This document shows positions 12,001 through 19,448 of a stretch of DNA of 64,000 nucleotides, in pieces. Position numbers and translations under genes: made by a program. The DNA comes from Centropus unirufus (taxonomy: Eukaryota; Chordata; Aves; Cuculiformes; Centropidae): assembly GCA_013397695.1 (NCBI GenBank), contig VYZI01000075.1, positions 1,102,019-1,166,018 on the forward strand, in the 5' to 3' direction. Each line of letters opens with the position of its first letter. The stretch's first letter is position 1. The notes below the pieces were generated by a model. That model saw only the letters and a list, made by a program, of their open reading frames with translations. It made no database searches and had not been told where the DNA came from.

Positions 12001-15000
12001 CTGAGTCAGTAGCCTGGATGAAGTTGAGTGTGAAAGCTGGCCATGGGAGGGGAAACCAGAATCTATTGGAAGTCACAGGCCGTGCAATGGAATCACGTTA
12101 TTGGTTCTTGCACCAATTTTTGCGCTGAAGGAAAGGCCTGGCTGCAGCATCTGGTGAAATCTTGTAGTGTAGACTTTAATAGTTGACATAAAATACACCA
12201 GGGAATGGGGCCAATCTGATGTGAATATAGTACTGGCTTCAGACACCTTCTGTGTCGTCCTTCTCCTGAAGGGTGTGCTGTTCTCTCCTTAGTTTAACCA
12301 ATCGCTTAAATGCTATGCTCGATACCCTGTAATTGCATGGGTTTGTGTCTGCTACTAACAGTCATGCTTTCATTCTCAGATTCACATAGTGAAAAATACA
12401 GCTACATGTGTCTAATCAACCTTTCTTTTCTTCCCCCCCTCCCCTGAAGAATCAAGAAGTAAGTAAAACACACTTTCTAACACATTAACCAATTTCGTGG
12501 TTTATTTACCTAATACCAGTTTCTAATAAGTGGCTTTTCTCATTTTAGATCAAAACTGATTAAAGTGGAGAACTTTGAGTCTTACTTTAAGAAGCAGCAA
12601 GCTGACTCCAACTGTGGTTTTGCTGAAGAGTACGAGGTAATTGCCCTCAGTGGAGAGACCTTCATGACAAATAGTTTCAGAAAGGCAAAAAAAGCTTTCC
12701 TGTGGAGCGTGCTCAAGGCCGACTGAAAGGGAAGAGAAAGGACCTTTATTATAGGGATTATTAAGCTACCTGTGTAGCCTTCCCTTCCCTAATGCAAATG
12801 TAGTTGGAGTGCACGATAGATACTTCACATCCTGAACCTTTATGTCTATTTGTGAGCTTATAGCATGGCCTGCTGTTCAGAGCTCTCTCCAGAGTCCTTG
12901 CCCTAGTTGCACTACAGTTAGCCTCGGGAAAGCTGTTTAGCTTCCATGCGGTTGGCGTTATTTTTGTTTTTCCACACAACAAGCCAGCTCTTTTGCTGAT
13001 ATCCCTGACTCTTTAATGTGTAGGTGTGTTTTGCAAACCACACCTGTGAATAGCTTGAAGGAGCAGTCAGAGAAATGGCAATTACAAGTTGCTTAGTGAC
13101 CACAAGCATTCTGCTATTAAATGTGCTAAAGCTCAGTTCTTACCATGTACGAAAGATAGGAATCAGTGAGGATTCTGTTTTCATGTCTGCTGTTGAAGAA
13201 TCTATTGTTTTGTTCATCTCCTTGAGCTATTAATTCACTTTCCAGATCACATTCTGTCCCTTTTATTGTACTTTTCAGGCTGGTGATAAATTAAAAGGAA
13301 TTAAATTAAATAAAAAAGGAGGCCTTGACTTCCTCTCAGGTTTTCTTCCTCCAGACCTTTCATGATGTGCTTGCTCTCTGTCTCCCTCTAATGTCTGCAA
13401 AGTTTATGCAGAGTAGTTCACTGCCTTGGGTTCGGAATGCGTGTGCAGTTGATGTCAGCGTTGTGTGTTTCTACAAAACTGTTTCTGGGCTCTTAAAGCC
13501 CATCTCTTGGCCTTAAAGAAGCTGCTAGTTCCACGTTCTGTATTTATCCCTTCTCTATTTTGTTTGCCACTGTCACCTTCCCACTCTGTTAAAAGCTGAT
13601 TTTTATTGTCATTTATCACAGTTTAATGTGCCTACTTTTACAAGCAAAGACCCAAGGGTGTTTGAAGTATTTGTCTCAGTCATGTGTTTCCTAAACCAGG
13701 ACCAGATGCTCATGAATCCTCCTTTTATTGTAGGAACTCAAGTCTGCTGGTGTTCATCAACCCAAATTTGCTGCTGAACTTGCTGACAACAGGGGGAAAA
13801 ATAGATATAACAACGTCTTACCATGTGAGTTACTCAGGTCTGGCATCTCCAACCGATTGAGTTTTTAGGTTGAAAACCTTGGGTTGTCTAATCTGGCTTT
13901 AATAGCACCCAGAGGTTTCAAAGGAGAGTTAATGTCATCAGTTTCCAAATGTGAATTAATTTGGGCTGCTTGTATAAGCAACCCGAAAGAGTTTTCCCTC
14001 ACATGTGTTCTTTGAAGTTCCCAAACTTCCCTGCAAGACAACTCCTTAAAGAACTTTCCCTTTAATAATTTTCATTTTCCATTTGTAAGAAACTCGCAGT
14101 CCAGACTGAGAAAATGACAGGGAAACAGTTGACCACAGCCAGACCAATGTGCAGAGCTCTGAGACTTGTTTAGATGCTGCTGCCCAGCTTTGCAGATGGG
14201 CTGAAAACCTAAACCCTGGCAGGCTGTGAGCAGGCACCCCAGTGTAGCCAAGGGCAGGAAGGAGCTGGGAGGCAAACAGTGATGGGTACTTGGGGATGCT
14301 TAGGAGGAGAAACGTCAGCTGCAATGGTAGCAAGGACAGATTACCTGTTTTTCTCCAGTGTTTAAAATTATAGTAAATTTTGTGTTGGATTAAAAATGCG
14401 TAAATATGCAAAACTGAACAATATGTGAAAAAACCTCAAATCTTGTGAACATTCCAAATTTTTATCCTGGCCACTCATTTTTCTGATGGCTTTCATTATA
14501 TAATTTCTCAACTACTGCTATTTAGGATTTGCAAAGTTACATTCTTGTTCTTAAAATGCACATTGTTCTAAAACACCTTTTATTTAGAAACCATGCATAA
14601 ACATAGATAAACAGTATTTTCCTGACAGGCTCTCCTTCTGAACTTGGTGATTTTCTTTTCCTTTATTCTTCCTACAGACGATATTTCTCGTGTCAAACTT
14701 CTAGACCCAAACTCTGGAACTGATGATTATATTAATGCAAGCTACATGCCTGTAAGTTGCTTCATTAGTTGATATGAAATAGATTGTGTATTTTGATCAT
14801 GGAGGCTTAACAGATCAGCTTTTTCTGCCTCATTGATGCACTTATATTTATTTTGTCTTTTCCTTCTTAGGGCTATAACTCCAAGAAGGCCTTTATTGCT
14901 GCACAGGGTCCTTTACCCAATACTATAGAGGACTTCTGGCGCATGATTTGGGAGAAGAACATCTACTCTATTGTTATGTTGACAAAGTGTGTTGAACAGG

Positions 15001-17890
15001 CCCGGGTATGTTTTTAATAAAACTGAATTGTCTCTTGAGGATGGTTGGATCTTTGCTAATTTTGGTGTCACTCCAGCACGCTTGGTACCAACTGCTTTCT
15101 TTTGACAACCATCCACTTACAGGAAAGCTGTTTTCTAAACTAAACAAGCCAAATTTTTGTAGCTTTTCCCCATTTTTATGTCTGCTGATTAACAGAACAG
15201 GTTGCGTCAGGAGGGTTGTGGAACTGGTATCTTCAAGGGTAGATTCTTCTCCCTAAAGAATCATTTTGGTAGAACTTCTGCCCTGCACTAGGCCATTGGG
15301 ACAGGTGACAGGCTTTCCAGCCCTGCTTTAGGTGGTGTTATTTAGAGCTGACAGTTGCTTTGTTGCTCTGTAACGTGTCTAATCTTGTAACTCTCTTAGA
15401 CAAAATGTGAGCAGTACTGGCCAGAAAAACAATCCAAGAGCTATGGTGACATTATTGTGACAATGGTGTCTGAGATCATCCTTCCAGAATGGACAATAAG
15501 GGACTTCACTGTAGAAAAGGTGAGACCCCCCTCGGGTGTTGGTGTGGAAGTAGCTGTAGAAGTCATTTATTGTATCACCATGGCTTCCCGTGTCAAACAC
15601 CACTGGAGTGATAGGGTATAATAATTTCACTAAAACTCAGTCAAATTCAAAGTTATCTGAAGGAATAAAGGGTAAGAGTAGTTTCTTTTAATAATAATAA
15701 TGGCTTTGAATGTTGGTCTGCTTTCTGCCAGAATTCTGATATAAAATCTTTCACAATACTGACAACGGGATTCCTATGATATTTATATATGCATTTGTTC
15801 ATATCCCTTGACTTCCCACAACAATGTGAGTAACGTATCCAGAGGTGGGAATTGAGTTGCCAGAAAGATTCTCCCTGTGGCAGAAAGGCGTCTACCAGCC
15901 CCATCAGTGATTCGGCAGCTCTTGTTTCCCTGAGACTTGCACCACAACGTGTGCTTATGCAGATACAGTTAGACCCATCTCTGTCAACTGATTTAAGGCA
16001 ACAGAGATGATCTTGGAGTGAAGTGAAAAATAAGAAGAAATTATTTCAGTCTTCTCTACCAGAGAGGAAGAAAAAGGAAAACTGAAAGATCACTGATGAA
16101 ATTACTCCACAGTTTGGAATAGGAATCTTTAATGAAGCTGAGCTTTGCCCAGGACCCATGGCGCAAATGGCAGGGAGCCTTCATGCTCTTTCTCCTCTGA
16201 GTCTGTTTTTCTTTTTCTTAACATACTCTTCTAGGCTGACACACCAGAAAGCCACACAGTGCGCCAGTTCCACTTCACCTCCTGGCCAGATCACGGAGTG
16301 CCAGAGACAACAGACCTTCTCATCAACTTCAGACACCTTGTTCATGAGTACAGCAGTCAAAATCCAGTCGACTCTCCTACTCTGGTGCACTGCAGGTAGG
16401 AAGAATGTGTTTGTGGCAGGCACACTTTTATCTTGTGGCTTTCTTGAAAGCAGTTATTTTCAACGGGATCAAAGGAGACAAACCCCAGCATGACAAAATA
16501 AGTCTCCTTGCTTGAGGGCATGGGCCACTCGCGCTGCCAAATGAAAACCTTTGCCCTGTGGTGCAGAAAGGAAGTGATGCTACATATGTAGCAAAGTATG
16601 TGATGCAAAAGTTCATTAGAACAGTCCAGGTCTCCTAGCCTGCAAAACCTATCTGAAGAAGTTGCCTTTTCAAGTGCTTTTACATGTGATCTTGTACAAG
16701 TGTGAGGCTGGGAAGCCCAGAAGCAAGTACTTCCTGCCTCATGGTGGTGGTAAGAACCACCCCTCTGGACTGCAGAGACTTTCGGTAACTGTGCCCTCGG
16801 AATAGTGGAAAGCATTTACTAGCTTCTCTGGCTTTTCATCAGGCCACTGGTGAACAGGCAGTTGAGAGAAAGCAGTAACTTCCTTGCCTGTGTCCTTGCA
16901 GTGCTGGAGTCGGGAGGACGGGGACATTCATTGCCATTGACCGCCTGATCCAGCAGATTGACATGGAGAACACCGTGGATGTGTACGGAGTGGTGTATGA
17001 TCTGCGCATGCACCGGCCTCTGATGGTGCAAACTGAGGTAAGGCTGCCTTTCACCCAGCAGTGTGGTTGAAAATGGGAGTAGTGATCCAGGCAGGGTGGA
17101 TCCAAGATGTGGGTCAGAAGGAGATCCTAAGGAGCAAGCTGAAATTGCTCTGTAACTTCCCTTCCTCCTGCCTCATCTCTTTGTCCAACAGTAGCTGCAG
17201 CTGTGGGCTGTAGTGTGTCCAAGCAAGACTTTGTAGGCCTGGCTTTTGCAGCTGGAAAGAATCAGGTCCTAAAAAGTGTTTGTGCAGGCTTGTTTCACCC
17301 AACTGGGTTTCGGCTTTATAGCTGTGAGCTAGAATTATCTTGAGTCAAGTGGTCTCGGCGTGCATCTTTGCACTGTTCTGCAGGAAACGTGCCTGCTGAA
17401 ATTATCACTTTGATCCCAGAAGGTGTGTGGATTAACTCAAGTGGATTTGGAAAAGGCTGTAAAACTCTCCATCATGAAAGTCTTTTAAGCAGGTGTTGGA
17501 CATGACAGTAAAATTTGCTCCTAGTTTTTTTTTTTTATTGGGGAGTTGATCACATGACATCACGAGGTCCTTTCAGCCCTATTTTCTGTGAACTCTACAT
17601 ACAACTTCTAAAGATACTGTGATAACGTTCAGTGCAGCGCACCCAAAGCCTGTATTCAGGAACAGAATTCCTTCCAAAATCAGGTATTCTCTAAAAATCT
17701 ACTTTGCCTTTCTTTCTTTTTCTCTCATCAGGACCAGTACGTCTTCCTGAACCAGTGTGTTATGGATATTATTCGATCCCAGAAAGAAAAGAAAACCGAT
17801 CTTATTTACCAAAACATGACAGCAATGGCAATCTATGAAAATTTCACCCCTGGGCCAGGCTTTGGGAAGGCCAACGGGTACCACGCATAG
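1..17890 (+). CDS. PTPRJ: Receptor-type tyrosine-protein phosphatase eta (PTPRJ/DEP-1/CD148), 3' two thirds, 19 exons
   Basis: Single-pass plasma-membrane phosphatase that removes phosphate from tyrosines of receptor kinases and Src-family kinases (known for the family). Nineteen exons join in frame to 2750 coding bases, about 915 residues, ending in TAG at 17888-17890; the human protein is 1337 residues, so the N-terminal part is outside the window. Order: partial FN3, three near-identical FN3, a divergent FN3-like exon, membrane-proximal ectodomain, transmembrane helix, juxtamembrane region, one PTP domain, short tail. PTPRJ rather than another R3-type PTP (PTPRB, PTPRH, PTPRO) is called from three places: AYAVIITTGE in the ectodomain, VENFESYFKKQQADSNCGFAEEYE (here split to VENFESYFKK and QQADSNCGFAEEYE) before the PTP domain, and a tail with YQN, IYEN and FGKANGY. 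The open 5' end is the window edge, not a break. Individual exons are listed separately. Confidence 0.95.
91..2404 (+). other. PTPRJ intron with CR1 insertion
   Basis: Intron between the first two FN3 exons in the window. It carries a CR1 fragment (about 1140-2110). The last about 250 bases resemble the sequence just upstream of the next two FN3 exons, because the duplicated unit includes intron. I see nothing else supported between 91 and 1140; the short open frames there have no splice or family support. Confidence 0.85.
1140..2110 (+). mobile_element. CR1 LINE fragment with decayed reverse transcriptase, sense to PTPRJ
   Basis: A truncated, internally deleted CR1 non-LTR retroposon. Around 1420-1445 it has the CR1 text 'cacagtcaacatgggttcac'. 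Around 1495-1620 it has reverse-transcriptase remnants in frame: VPQGLILGP and then KFADDTE, the FADD catalytic core. The 3' end has the usual CR1 close at about 2055-2110, 'aactagacaatcgtgtgtct' then 'cttccaactgaaatgttgtt' and 'ctattctat'. Large parts of ORF2 are missing between blocks and the frames shift, so it cannot be active. Boundaries are approximate, especially the 5' one. Confidence 0.82.
2405..2671 (+). CDS. PTPRJ: PTPRJ exon, FN3 domain (array copy 2)
   Basis: A complete FN3 domain on one symmetric phase 1-1 exon of 267 bases (89 codons). It begins after TTTCACAG and ends at ACAG|GTAAGA. FN3 landmarks are visible: VNLTWVV (the conserved Trp of strand B), YTYRIEVV, then LLPGTLYSFTVFAVAADG (the Leu and Tyr of strands E-F). 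N-glycosylation sequons: NLT, NDT, NVT and NFT. It acts outside the cell as part of the stalk. It differs from copies 3 and 4 mainly in its first two thirds. Confidence 0.94.
2672..3788 (+). other. PTPRJ intron between FN3 copies 2 and 3
   Basis: No CR1 here. The first about 130 bases and the last about 250 bases match the corresponding parts of the neighbouring FN3 introns, for example 'gtgctggcaccagcatgact' near 3536 and 'gtgagcagatgttg' near 3739. This shows that the tandem unit is exon plus intron. No coding signal. Confidence 0.85.
3789..4055 (+). CDS. PTPRJ: PTPRJ exon, FN3 domain (array copy 3)
   Basis: Same architecture as the previous FN3 exon: 267 bases, phase 1-1, acceptor TTTCACAG, donor ACAG|GTAAGC. 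Close to copy 2 at the base level, with changes such as L to V before TSVN, TG to PA in the E-strand region (VEIPALLPGT), and RSVELYT at the end. The sequon NDT of copy 2 has become NDA, so that site is lost, and SGT has become NGT, so a new one is gained. Confidence 0.94.
4056..5266 (+). other. PTPRJ intron between FN3 copies 3 and 4, with CR1 insertion
   Basis: Carries an antisense CR1 3' end (about 4251-4600). The last about 250 bases repeat the unit seen upstream of the other FN3 exons. A poly-T run of 13 lies near 4708-4720. Otherwise nothing supported. Confidence 0.85.
4251..4600 (-). mobile_element. CR1 retroposon 3' end, antisense to PTPRJ
   Basis: Read on the plus strand it starts like the reverse of a CR1 tail: 'tcatcgaatcactcagttgg' then 'aaaagacc'. 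It then runs through CR1 3' UTR and ORF2-end text such as 'cctccagggatggcgactca', 'gtgaagaattttttcctaat' and 'acaacctcctttcagggagt'. The long minus-strand open frame over 4311-4928 is CR1 ORF2 end plus chance sequence, not a gene. The element is absent from the sister introns, so it came in after the unit was duplicated, or was not copied with it. Confidence 0.85.
5267..5533 (+). CDS. PTPRJ: PTPRJ exon, FN3 domain (array copy 4)
   Basis: Third complete 267-base phase 1-1 FN3 exon, acceptor TTTCACAG, donor ACAG|GTAAGC. It keeps VNVTWVVNDTA, YTYRVEVVNGTF and the invariant LLPGTLYSFTVFAVAADG block. The most diverged of the three full copies in the middle (RNVMSSVTKVEI), so the NVT and NFT sequons of its sisters are lost here. 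Ends GQSIEIAT. Confidence 0.94.
5534..6682 (+). other. PTPRJ intron containing a dead FN3 exon
   Basis: Intron between FN3 copy 4 and the divergent FN3-like exon. It holds a decayed fifth FN3 exon (listed separately). The rest, 6220-6682, is AT-rich without recognisable content. Confidence 0.85.
5957..6216 (+). pseudogene. PTPRJ: Decayed FN3 exon (array copy 5) of PTPRJ
   Basis: Aligns along its length to the live FN3 exons: the acceptor context 'tcttgtctttc', then 'aggtatgctggtctc' (versus 'gaatatgttggtttg'), 'ctacacctacaggacagaga' (versus 'ctacacctacaggatagagg'), and the end 'ggagcagctgacagttttac' (versus 'gtagcagctgatggtgagac'). It is 260 rather than 267 bases, so the net change breaks the frame. 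A separate 2-base loss near 6140 also shifts it. The acceptor CAG is AAG, and the donor GT is AT (6217-6218), so it should not be spliced in. The encoded FN3 Trp and the LPGTLYSF block are gone. Confidence 0.82.
6683..6970 (+). CDS. PTPRJ: PTPRJ exon, divergent FN3-like ectodomain module
   Basis: 288 bases (96 codons), phase 1-1, acceptor GTTTTTCAG, donor ACTG|GTAAGC. It encodes VPASVNSFHCES, LILKWECPSG (strand B Trp), FKINIFNNTW, then YFRTYTVTIATLSSSNES near the end. Length and the Trp and Tyr positions fit an FN3 module, but the sequence is unlike the near-identical copies upstream. Four cysteines are visible (HCES, WECP, PCMR and MCNT), unusual for FN3 and possibly disulphide-bonded. Sequons NNT, NES and NTS suggest glycosylation. 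Confidence 0.9.
7135..7269 (+). CDS. PTPRJ: PTPRJ exon, membrane-proximal ectodomain
   Basis: 135 bases, phase 1-1, acceptor GTTTGTAG, donor CAAG|GTAAGA. Begins DPPAPSQPPLVKAL, then SVEFSDFKSVNGPLKAYAV and IITTGEQ. The NGPLKAYAVIITTGE part is the same landmark found in mammalian PTPRJ just before the membrane-proximal region. It is the first half of a domain that continues in the next exon after a 2.2-kb intron. Confidence 0.92.
7270..9502 (+). other. PTPRJ intron, no supported content
   Basis: The longest intron downstream of the FN3 array (2.2 kb). AT-rich in places, for example near 7848 a short run of alternating TA. I found no repeat family, RNA gene or spliced frame in it. The open frames near 8732 and 9045 lack acceptor and donor sites in phase. 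Confidence 0.75.
9503..9716 (+). CDS. PTPRJ: PTPRJ exon, membrane-proximal ectodomain (YVTY module)
   Basis: 214 bases, phase 1 in, phase 2 out; acceptor TTTCTGAAG, donor ACAG|GTATTG. It encodes LNNTYSNFKKKMTVTYVTYI, then NTTEQAK, NGTNIV, and MYGYENGPLMPLRSYR. The YDDFKK..TYVTY and GYYNG.LEPLGSYR pattern of mammalian PTPRJ is clearly recognisable. Sequons NNT, NTT and NGT. The donor GTATTG is weaker than its neighbours. Confidence 0.92.
9849..9967 (+). CDS. PTPRJ: PTPRJ exon, end of ectodomain
   Basis: 119 bases, phase 2 in, phase 1 out; acceptor TATCAACAG, donor CCAG|GTATAG. It encodes RASVAGFTNITF, then GEDSYVSFSPCSEAVMLPQD and PG. The CVAGFTNITF, ESYVSFS and LPQDPG landmarks match mammalian PTPRJ directly before the transmembrane exon. 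Confidence 0.92.
9968..10527 (+). other. PTPRJ intron, no supported content
   Basis: 560 bases between the last ectodomain exon and the transmembrane exon. The upstream frame happens to stay open for about 150 bases past the donor, which is chance read-through. Nothing else seen. Confidence 0.75.
10528..10615 (+). CDS. PTPRJ: PTPRJ exon, transmembrane helix
   Basis: 88 bases, phase 1 in, phase 2 out; acceptor TATATCAG, donor AGAAG|GTAATG. It encodes about 25 hydrophobic residues beginning VIAGVVIGCLLAILAVVAIG and ending VFIVW, followed by KRRR as stop-transfer. It contains one G-x3-G pair (AGVVIG); small-residue motifs in this helix are known to promote PTPRJ self-association. It fixes topology: upstream exons outside the cell, downstream exons in the cytosol. 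Confidence 0.95.
10616..11626 (+). other. PTPRJ intron, no supported content
   Basis: About 1 kb, AT-rich, between the transmembrane and juxtamembrane exons. The open frame at 11309-11626 ends at the intron 3' splice site by chance and is not in phase with the gene. Confidence 0.75.
11627..11668 (+). CDS. PTPRJ: PTPRJ exon, juxtamembrane segment
   Basis: 42 bases, phase 2 in, phase 2 out; acceptor GCCTTATAG, donor ATTAA|GTAAGT. It encodes RKDKRNTEVSFSPIK (the last Lys completed downstream), matching the basic juxtamembrane stretch of mammalian PTPRJ with its EVSFS core. Confidence 0.92.
11669..12449 (+). other. PTPRJ intron, no supported content
   Basis: 780 bases before the microexon. It ends in a strong pyrimidine tract (TTTCTTTTCTTCCCCCCCTC at about 12422-12441), as expected upstream of a very short exon. 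Nothing else seen. Confidence 0.8.
12450..12458 (+). CDS. PTPRJ: PTPRJ 9-base microexon
   Basis: Nine bases, AATCAAGAA, between acceptor CCCTGAAG and donor GTAAGT. Phase 2 in and phase 2 out, so it adds exactly three residues and can be skipped without a frameshift. Together with the flanking exons it gives SPIK-IKK-SKLIKVENF; mammalian PTPRJ has three residues (PKK) at this position. The case rests on the match in length and residues to the mammalian protein, the strong upstream pyrimidine tract and the consensus donor. Confidence 0.82.
12549..12636 (+). CDS. PTPRJ: PTPRJ exon, start of PTP domain (N-terminal helix)
   Basis: 88 bases, phase 2 in, phase 0 out; acceptor CATTTTAG, donor TACGAG|GTAATT. 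It encodes SKLIKVENFESYFKKQQ and ADSNCGFAEEYE, the PTPRJ-specific lead-in to the catalytic domain. Almost the whole stretch is shared with mammalian PTPRJ, making this one of the best identifiers of the gene. Confidence 0.95.
12637..13733 (+). other. PTPRJ intron, no supported content
   Basis: 1.1 kb, no recognisable repeat or gene. Confidence 0.75.
13734..13824 (+). CDS. PTPRJ: PTPRJ exon, PTP domain with pTyr-recognition loop
   Basis: 91 bases, phase 0 in, phase 1 out; acceptor TTATTGTAG, donor CCAT|GTGAGT. It encodes ELKSAGVHQPKFAAELADN and then RGKNRYNNVLP. KNRYNNVLPYD is the phosphotyrosine-recognition loop of classical PTPs (the KNRY motif); its last residues come from the next exon. 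Confidence 0.95.
13825..14677 (+). other. PTPRJ intron, no supported content
   Basis: 850 bases between two PTP-domain exons. The minus-strand open frame at 14046-14411 has no family support. Confidence 0.75.
14678..14751 (+). CDS. PTPRJ: PTPRJ exon, PTP domain (DYINASYMP)
   Basis: 74 bases, phase 1 in, phase 0 out; acceptor TCCTACAG, donor CCT|GTAAGT. It encodes DISRVKLLDPNSGTDDYINA and SYMP. DYINASY is the conserved core motif of classical PTPs that packs under the active site. Confidence 0.95.
14871..15005 (+). CDS. PTPRJ: PTPRJ exon, PTP domain core
   Basis: 135 bases (45 codons), phase 0-0; acceptor CCTTCTTAG, donor CGG|GTATGT. It encodes GYNSKKAFIAAQGPLPNTIE, DFWRMIWEKNIYSIVMLTK and CVEQAR. 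The FIAAQGPL, DFWRM and IVMLTK motifs are standard for classical PTP domains; ATQGPL is commoner, so the A before the Gln is a mild variant. Confidence 0.95.
15006..15399 (+). other. PTPRJ intron, no supported content
   Basis: 394 bases with no recognisable content. Confidence 0.75.
15400..15519 (+). CDS. PTPRJ: PTPRJ exon, PTP domain
   Basis: 120 bases (40 codons), phase 0-0; acceptor CTCTCTTAG, donor AAG|GTGAGA. It encodes TKCEQYWPEKQSKSYGDIIV, TMVSEIILPEWTIR and DFTVEK. The KC..YWP motif followed by YGD is the usual signature at this position of receptor PTPs. Confidence 0.95.
15520..16234 (+). other. PTPRJ intron, no supported content
   Basis: 715 bases without a recognisable element. 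It ends in a pyrimidine tract TTTTTCTTTTTCTTAACATA before the acceptor CTTCTAG. Confidence 0.75.
16235..16395 (+). CDS. PTPRJ: PTPRJ exon, WPD loop and catalytic cysteine
   Basis: 161 bases, phase 0 in, phase 2 out; acceptor CTTCTAG, donor TGCAG|GTAGGA. It encodes RQFHFTSWPDHGVPETTDLL, with the WPD general acid Asp at codon 16289-16291, and ends in SPTLVHCS. The nucleophile Cys is TGC at 16391-16393, two bases before the exon end. Both catalytic residues are intact, so the encoded enzyme should be active. Confidence 0.96.
16396..16901 (+). other. PTPRJ intron splitting the catalytic P-loop
   Basis: 506 bases, no recognisable content besides splice signals. It separates the catalytic Cys from the rest of the HCSAGVGRTG loop. 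Confidence 0.75.
16902..17037 (+). CDS. PTPRJ: PTPRJ exon, P-loop and Q-loop start
   Basis: 136 bases, phase 2 in, phase 0 out; acceptor TCCTTGCAG, donor GAG|GTAAGG. It completes HCSAGVGRTGTF, with the phosphate-binding Arg at 16915-16917, then IAIDRLIQQIDMENTVDVY, GVVYDLRMHRPLMVQTE. The QTE at the end joins DQY in the next exon to form the Q-loop QTEDQY. All canonical residues are present. Confidence 0.96.
17038..17731 (+). other. PTPRJ last intron, no supported content
   Basis: 694 bases. A poly-T run of 13 lies at about 17526-17538. No gene or repeat family recognised. Confidence 0.75.
17732..17890 (+). CDS. PTPRJ: PTPRJ last coding exon, end of PTP domain and C-terminal tail
   Basis: 159 bases including TAG (17888-17890); acceptor TCTCATCAG. 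It encodes DQYVFLNQCVMDIIRSQKEK, then KTDLIYQNMTAMAIYEN and FTPGPGFGKANGYHA. The two tail tyrosines in IYQN and IYEN match the mammalian tail positions reported to be phosphorylated and to bind Src-family SH2 domains. The end NGYHA parallels NGYIA of the human protein, so the protein is full length at this end. Confidence 0.96.
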   Translation, partial: DQYVFLNQCVMDIIRSQKEKKTDLIYQNMTAMAIYENFTPGPGFGKANGYHA

Positions 17891-18807
17891 CACAGGAGGA
17901 ACACCGTGTCTCCCAGAGGTGGCAGCTGCCAGCAGGAACCCGAGATGGTCTCCTCCTGTTTGCCAGGATTGCGTGCAGTGTCTCATGTCTGGCTTCTCCA
18001 GTTATGCCTGCGTTCAGAGATGGGATTTACAGGAGGAAAACCTCAGTGCTGTATTCAACAAAAACAACCAACCAAGCAAAGCTACTTAAAGTTAACAGAG
18101 GAATCTTGCTTTTTCTTGGGAATTTAACACTGCTGATAGGTGAAATAGCATTTGCGGTATAAATGGTGAATTAGAATTTAAACATTAAAAAATAACACAA
18201 GCTTTTTATTACTATTTTATATGATTTCATTTACAGACAGCCAGGCTTGTGGGCTGTTTTAATATATTTAATTGTAAGTTTCAGGAACATATTTTACCTA
18301 CTGTATCTGGTTACTTAGCAAATAGGTATGTGCCTCTGTGATTTTCTGTTTTCTGTGTCCCTTTTTATTTAAAAAGGGAGCACAAACAGCTCCTTCAAAT
18401 GGACATTTGTACTTGGAAATTGTGCCTTTTCTAGTTGCTACTCTAGAAAAAAAAACAGCAGAGATTCTATTTTTGTACTGAAACTCTTAATGAGAACACA
18501 GATTTTTTTAAATAAGGCTTATGTCAAACTTACCTGTAGTTGCACTGTTGGCAGGACTCTCCAGAAGTTTGGAGGTGAGCTTTGTTTTTTGCATTTCACC
18601 ACAAATATCCCCTGCCTTAATGTTTCGGTGCCTCTGCCTGAGGAAAAGGAGTGTGGTCCATCACTCTGAGCTTTAACTGTAGCGAAAAACCTGAGCAAGT
18701 GAAGATGTGGATGCGTGTGCGGGGGTGAGTGTGGGTGTGTATGAAGGACAGAATAGCTCCTCCCTGTTCCTGGCTGATATTCCTGTTTTTATACAATTTA
18801 TAATGAT

Positions 18808-18816
18808 TTATTTAAT
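18808..18816 (+). promoter_or_regulatory. AU-rich element nonamer in probable 3' UTR
   Basis: TTATTTAAT matches the consensus UUAUUUA(U/A)(U/A) of class II AU-rich elements that can shorten mRNA life. It overlaps ATTTATTTA. A single occurrence can arise by chance in AT-rich DNA. Confidence 0.3.
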
Positions 18817-19427
18817 GGTGCAATATATGATTTACTGAATAATGATCACTCTATTCTAATAGAGTTTTACTCAGGTTGGTGTCTTTATCGTTGTTGTTTT
18901 TCCTCAAATATATAAATCTGTGAAAATGTTGGAACTAAGGTTCCAGGTGTTTGAGCACTCCCAACCGGATTGACTGGCTTTACTGTTTCTACCAAAACAA
19001 ATTGCACAAAATTCTGCTGTAAAGACCAATTTCTTTGTGGTTTTAACCATTCAAAACCGAGACACATCTTACCTGCTTGCATTTCATCCATCGAATGGAA
19101 TTGCTTTATAATTACTGCTGCTGTTGTTTGAACTGGTCCTTTTAAATATGGAACGAACAAGCAGGAAACCCCTGGTTGCTGGGTTTATAAGTCAGGGATT
19201 AGATTGGATTTGTTTTGCTGGTCCATAACTGTCAGCCTGATGAAGGCTTTACCAATGAAGGACTTCTTAAATAGCCTTGGGGGTGGCTTTTTGGTCTTTG
19301 CACTGGTTGCATTGCAGAGGAAAATGGAGTTTGTGAATAATGCTATAGAATAGCTCTGAAGTGGTGAAAATCTTATGAAGGTTTAATAACCAGAGTCCCT
19401 GGAATTCTGCTGCTCCTTTTGGGTGTT

Positions 19428-19448
19428 TTTGTTTGTTTGTTTGTTTGT
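19428..19448 (+). repeat. (GTTT)n microsatellite
   Basis: About five copies of GTTT (gtttttgtttgtttgtttgt). Simple repeat in the probable PTPRJ 3' UTR. Confidence 0.85.

Noticed and set aside
1..17890. Other R3-type receptor phosphatases (PTPRB, PTPRH, PTPRO) as the identity
   Set aside because: They share single PTP domain and FN3 repeats, but the lead-in before the PTP domain, the membrane-proximal NGPLKAYAVIITTGE and the FGKANGY tail are PTPRJ landmarks.
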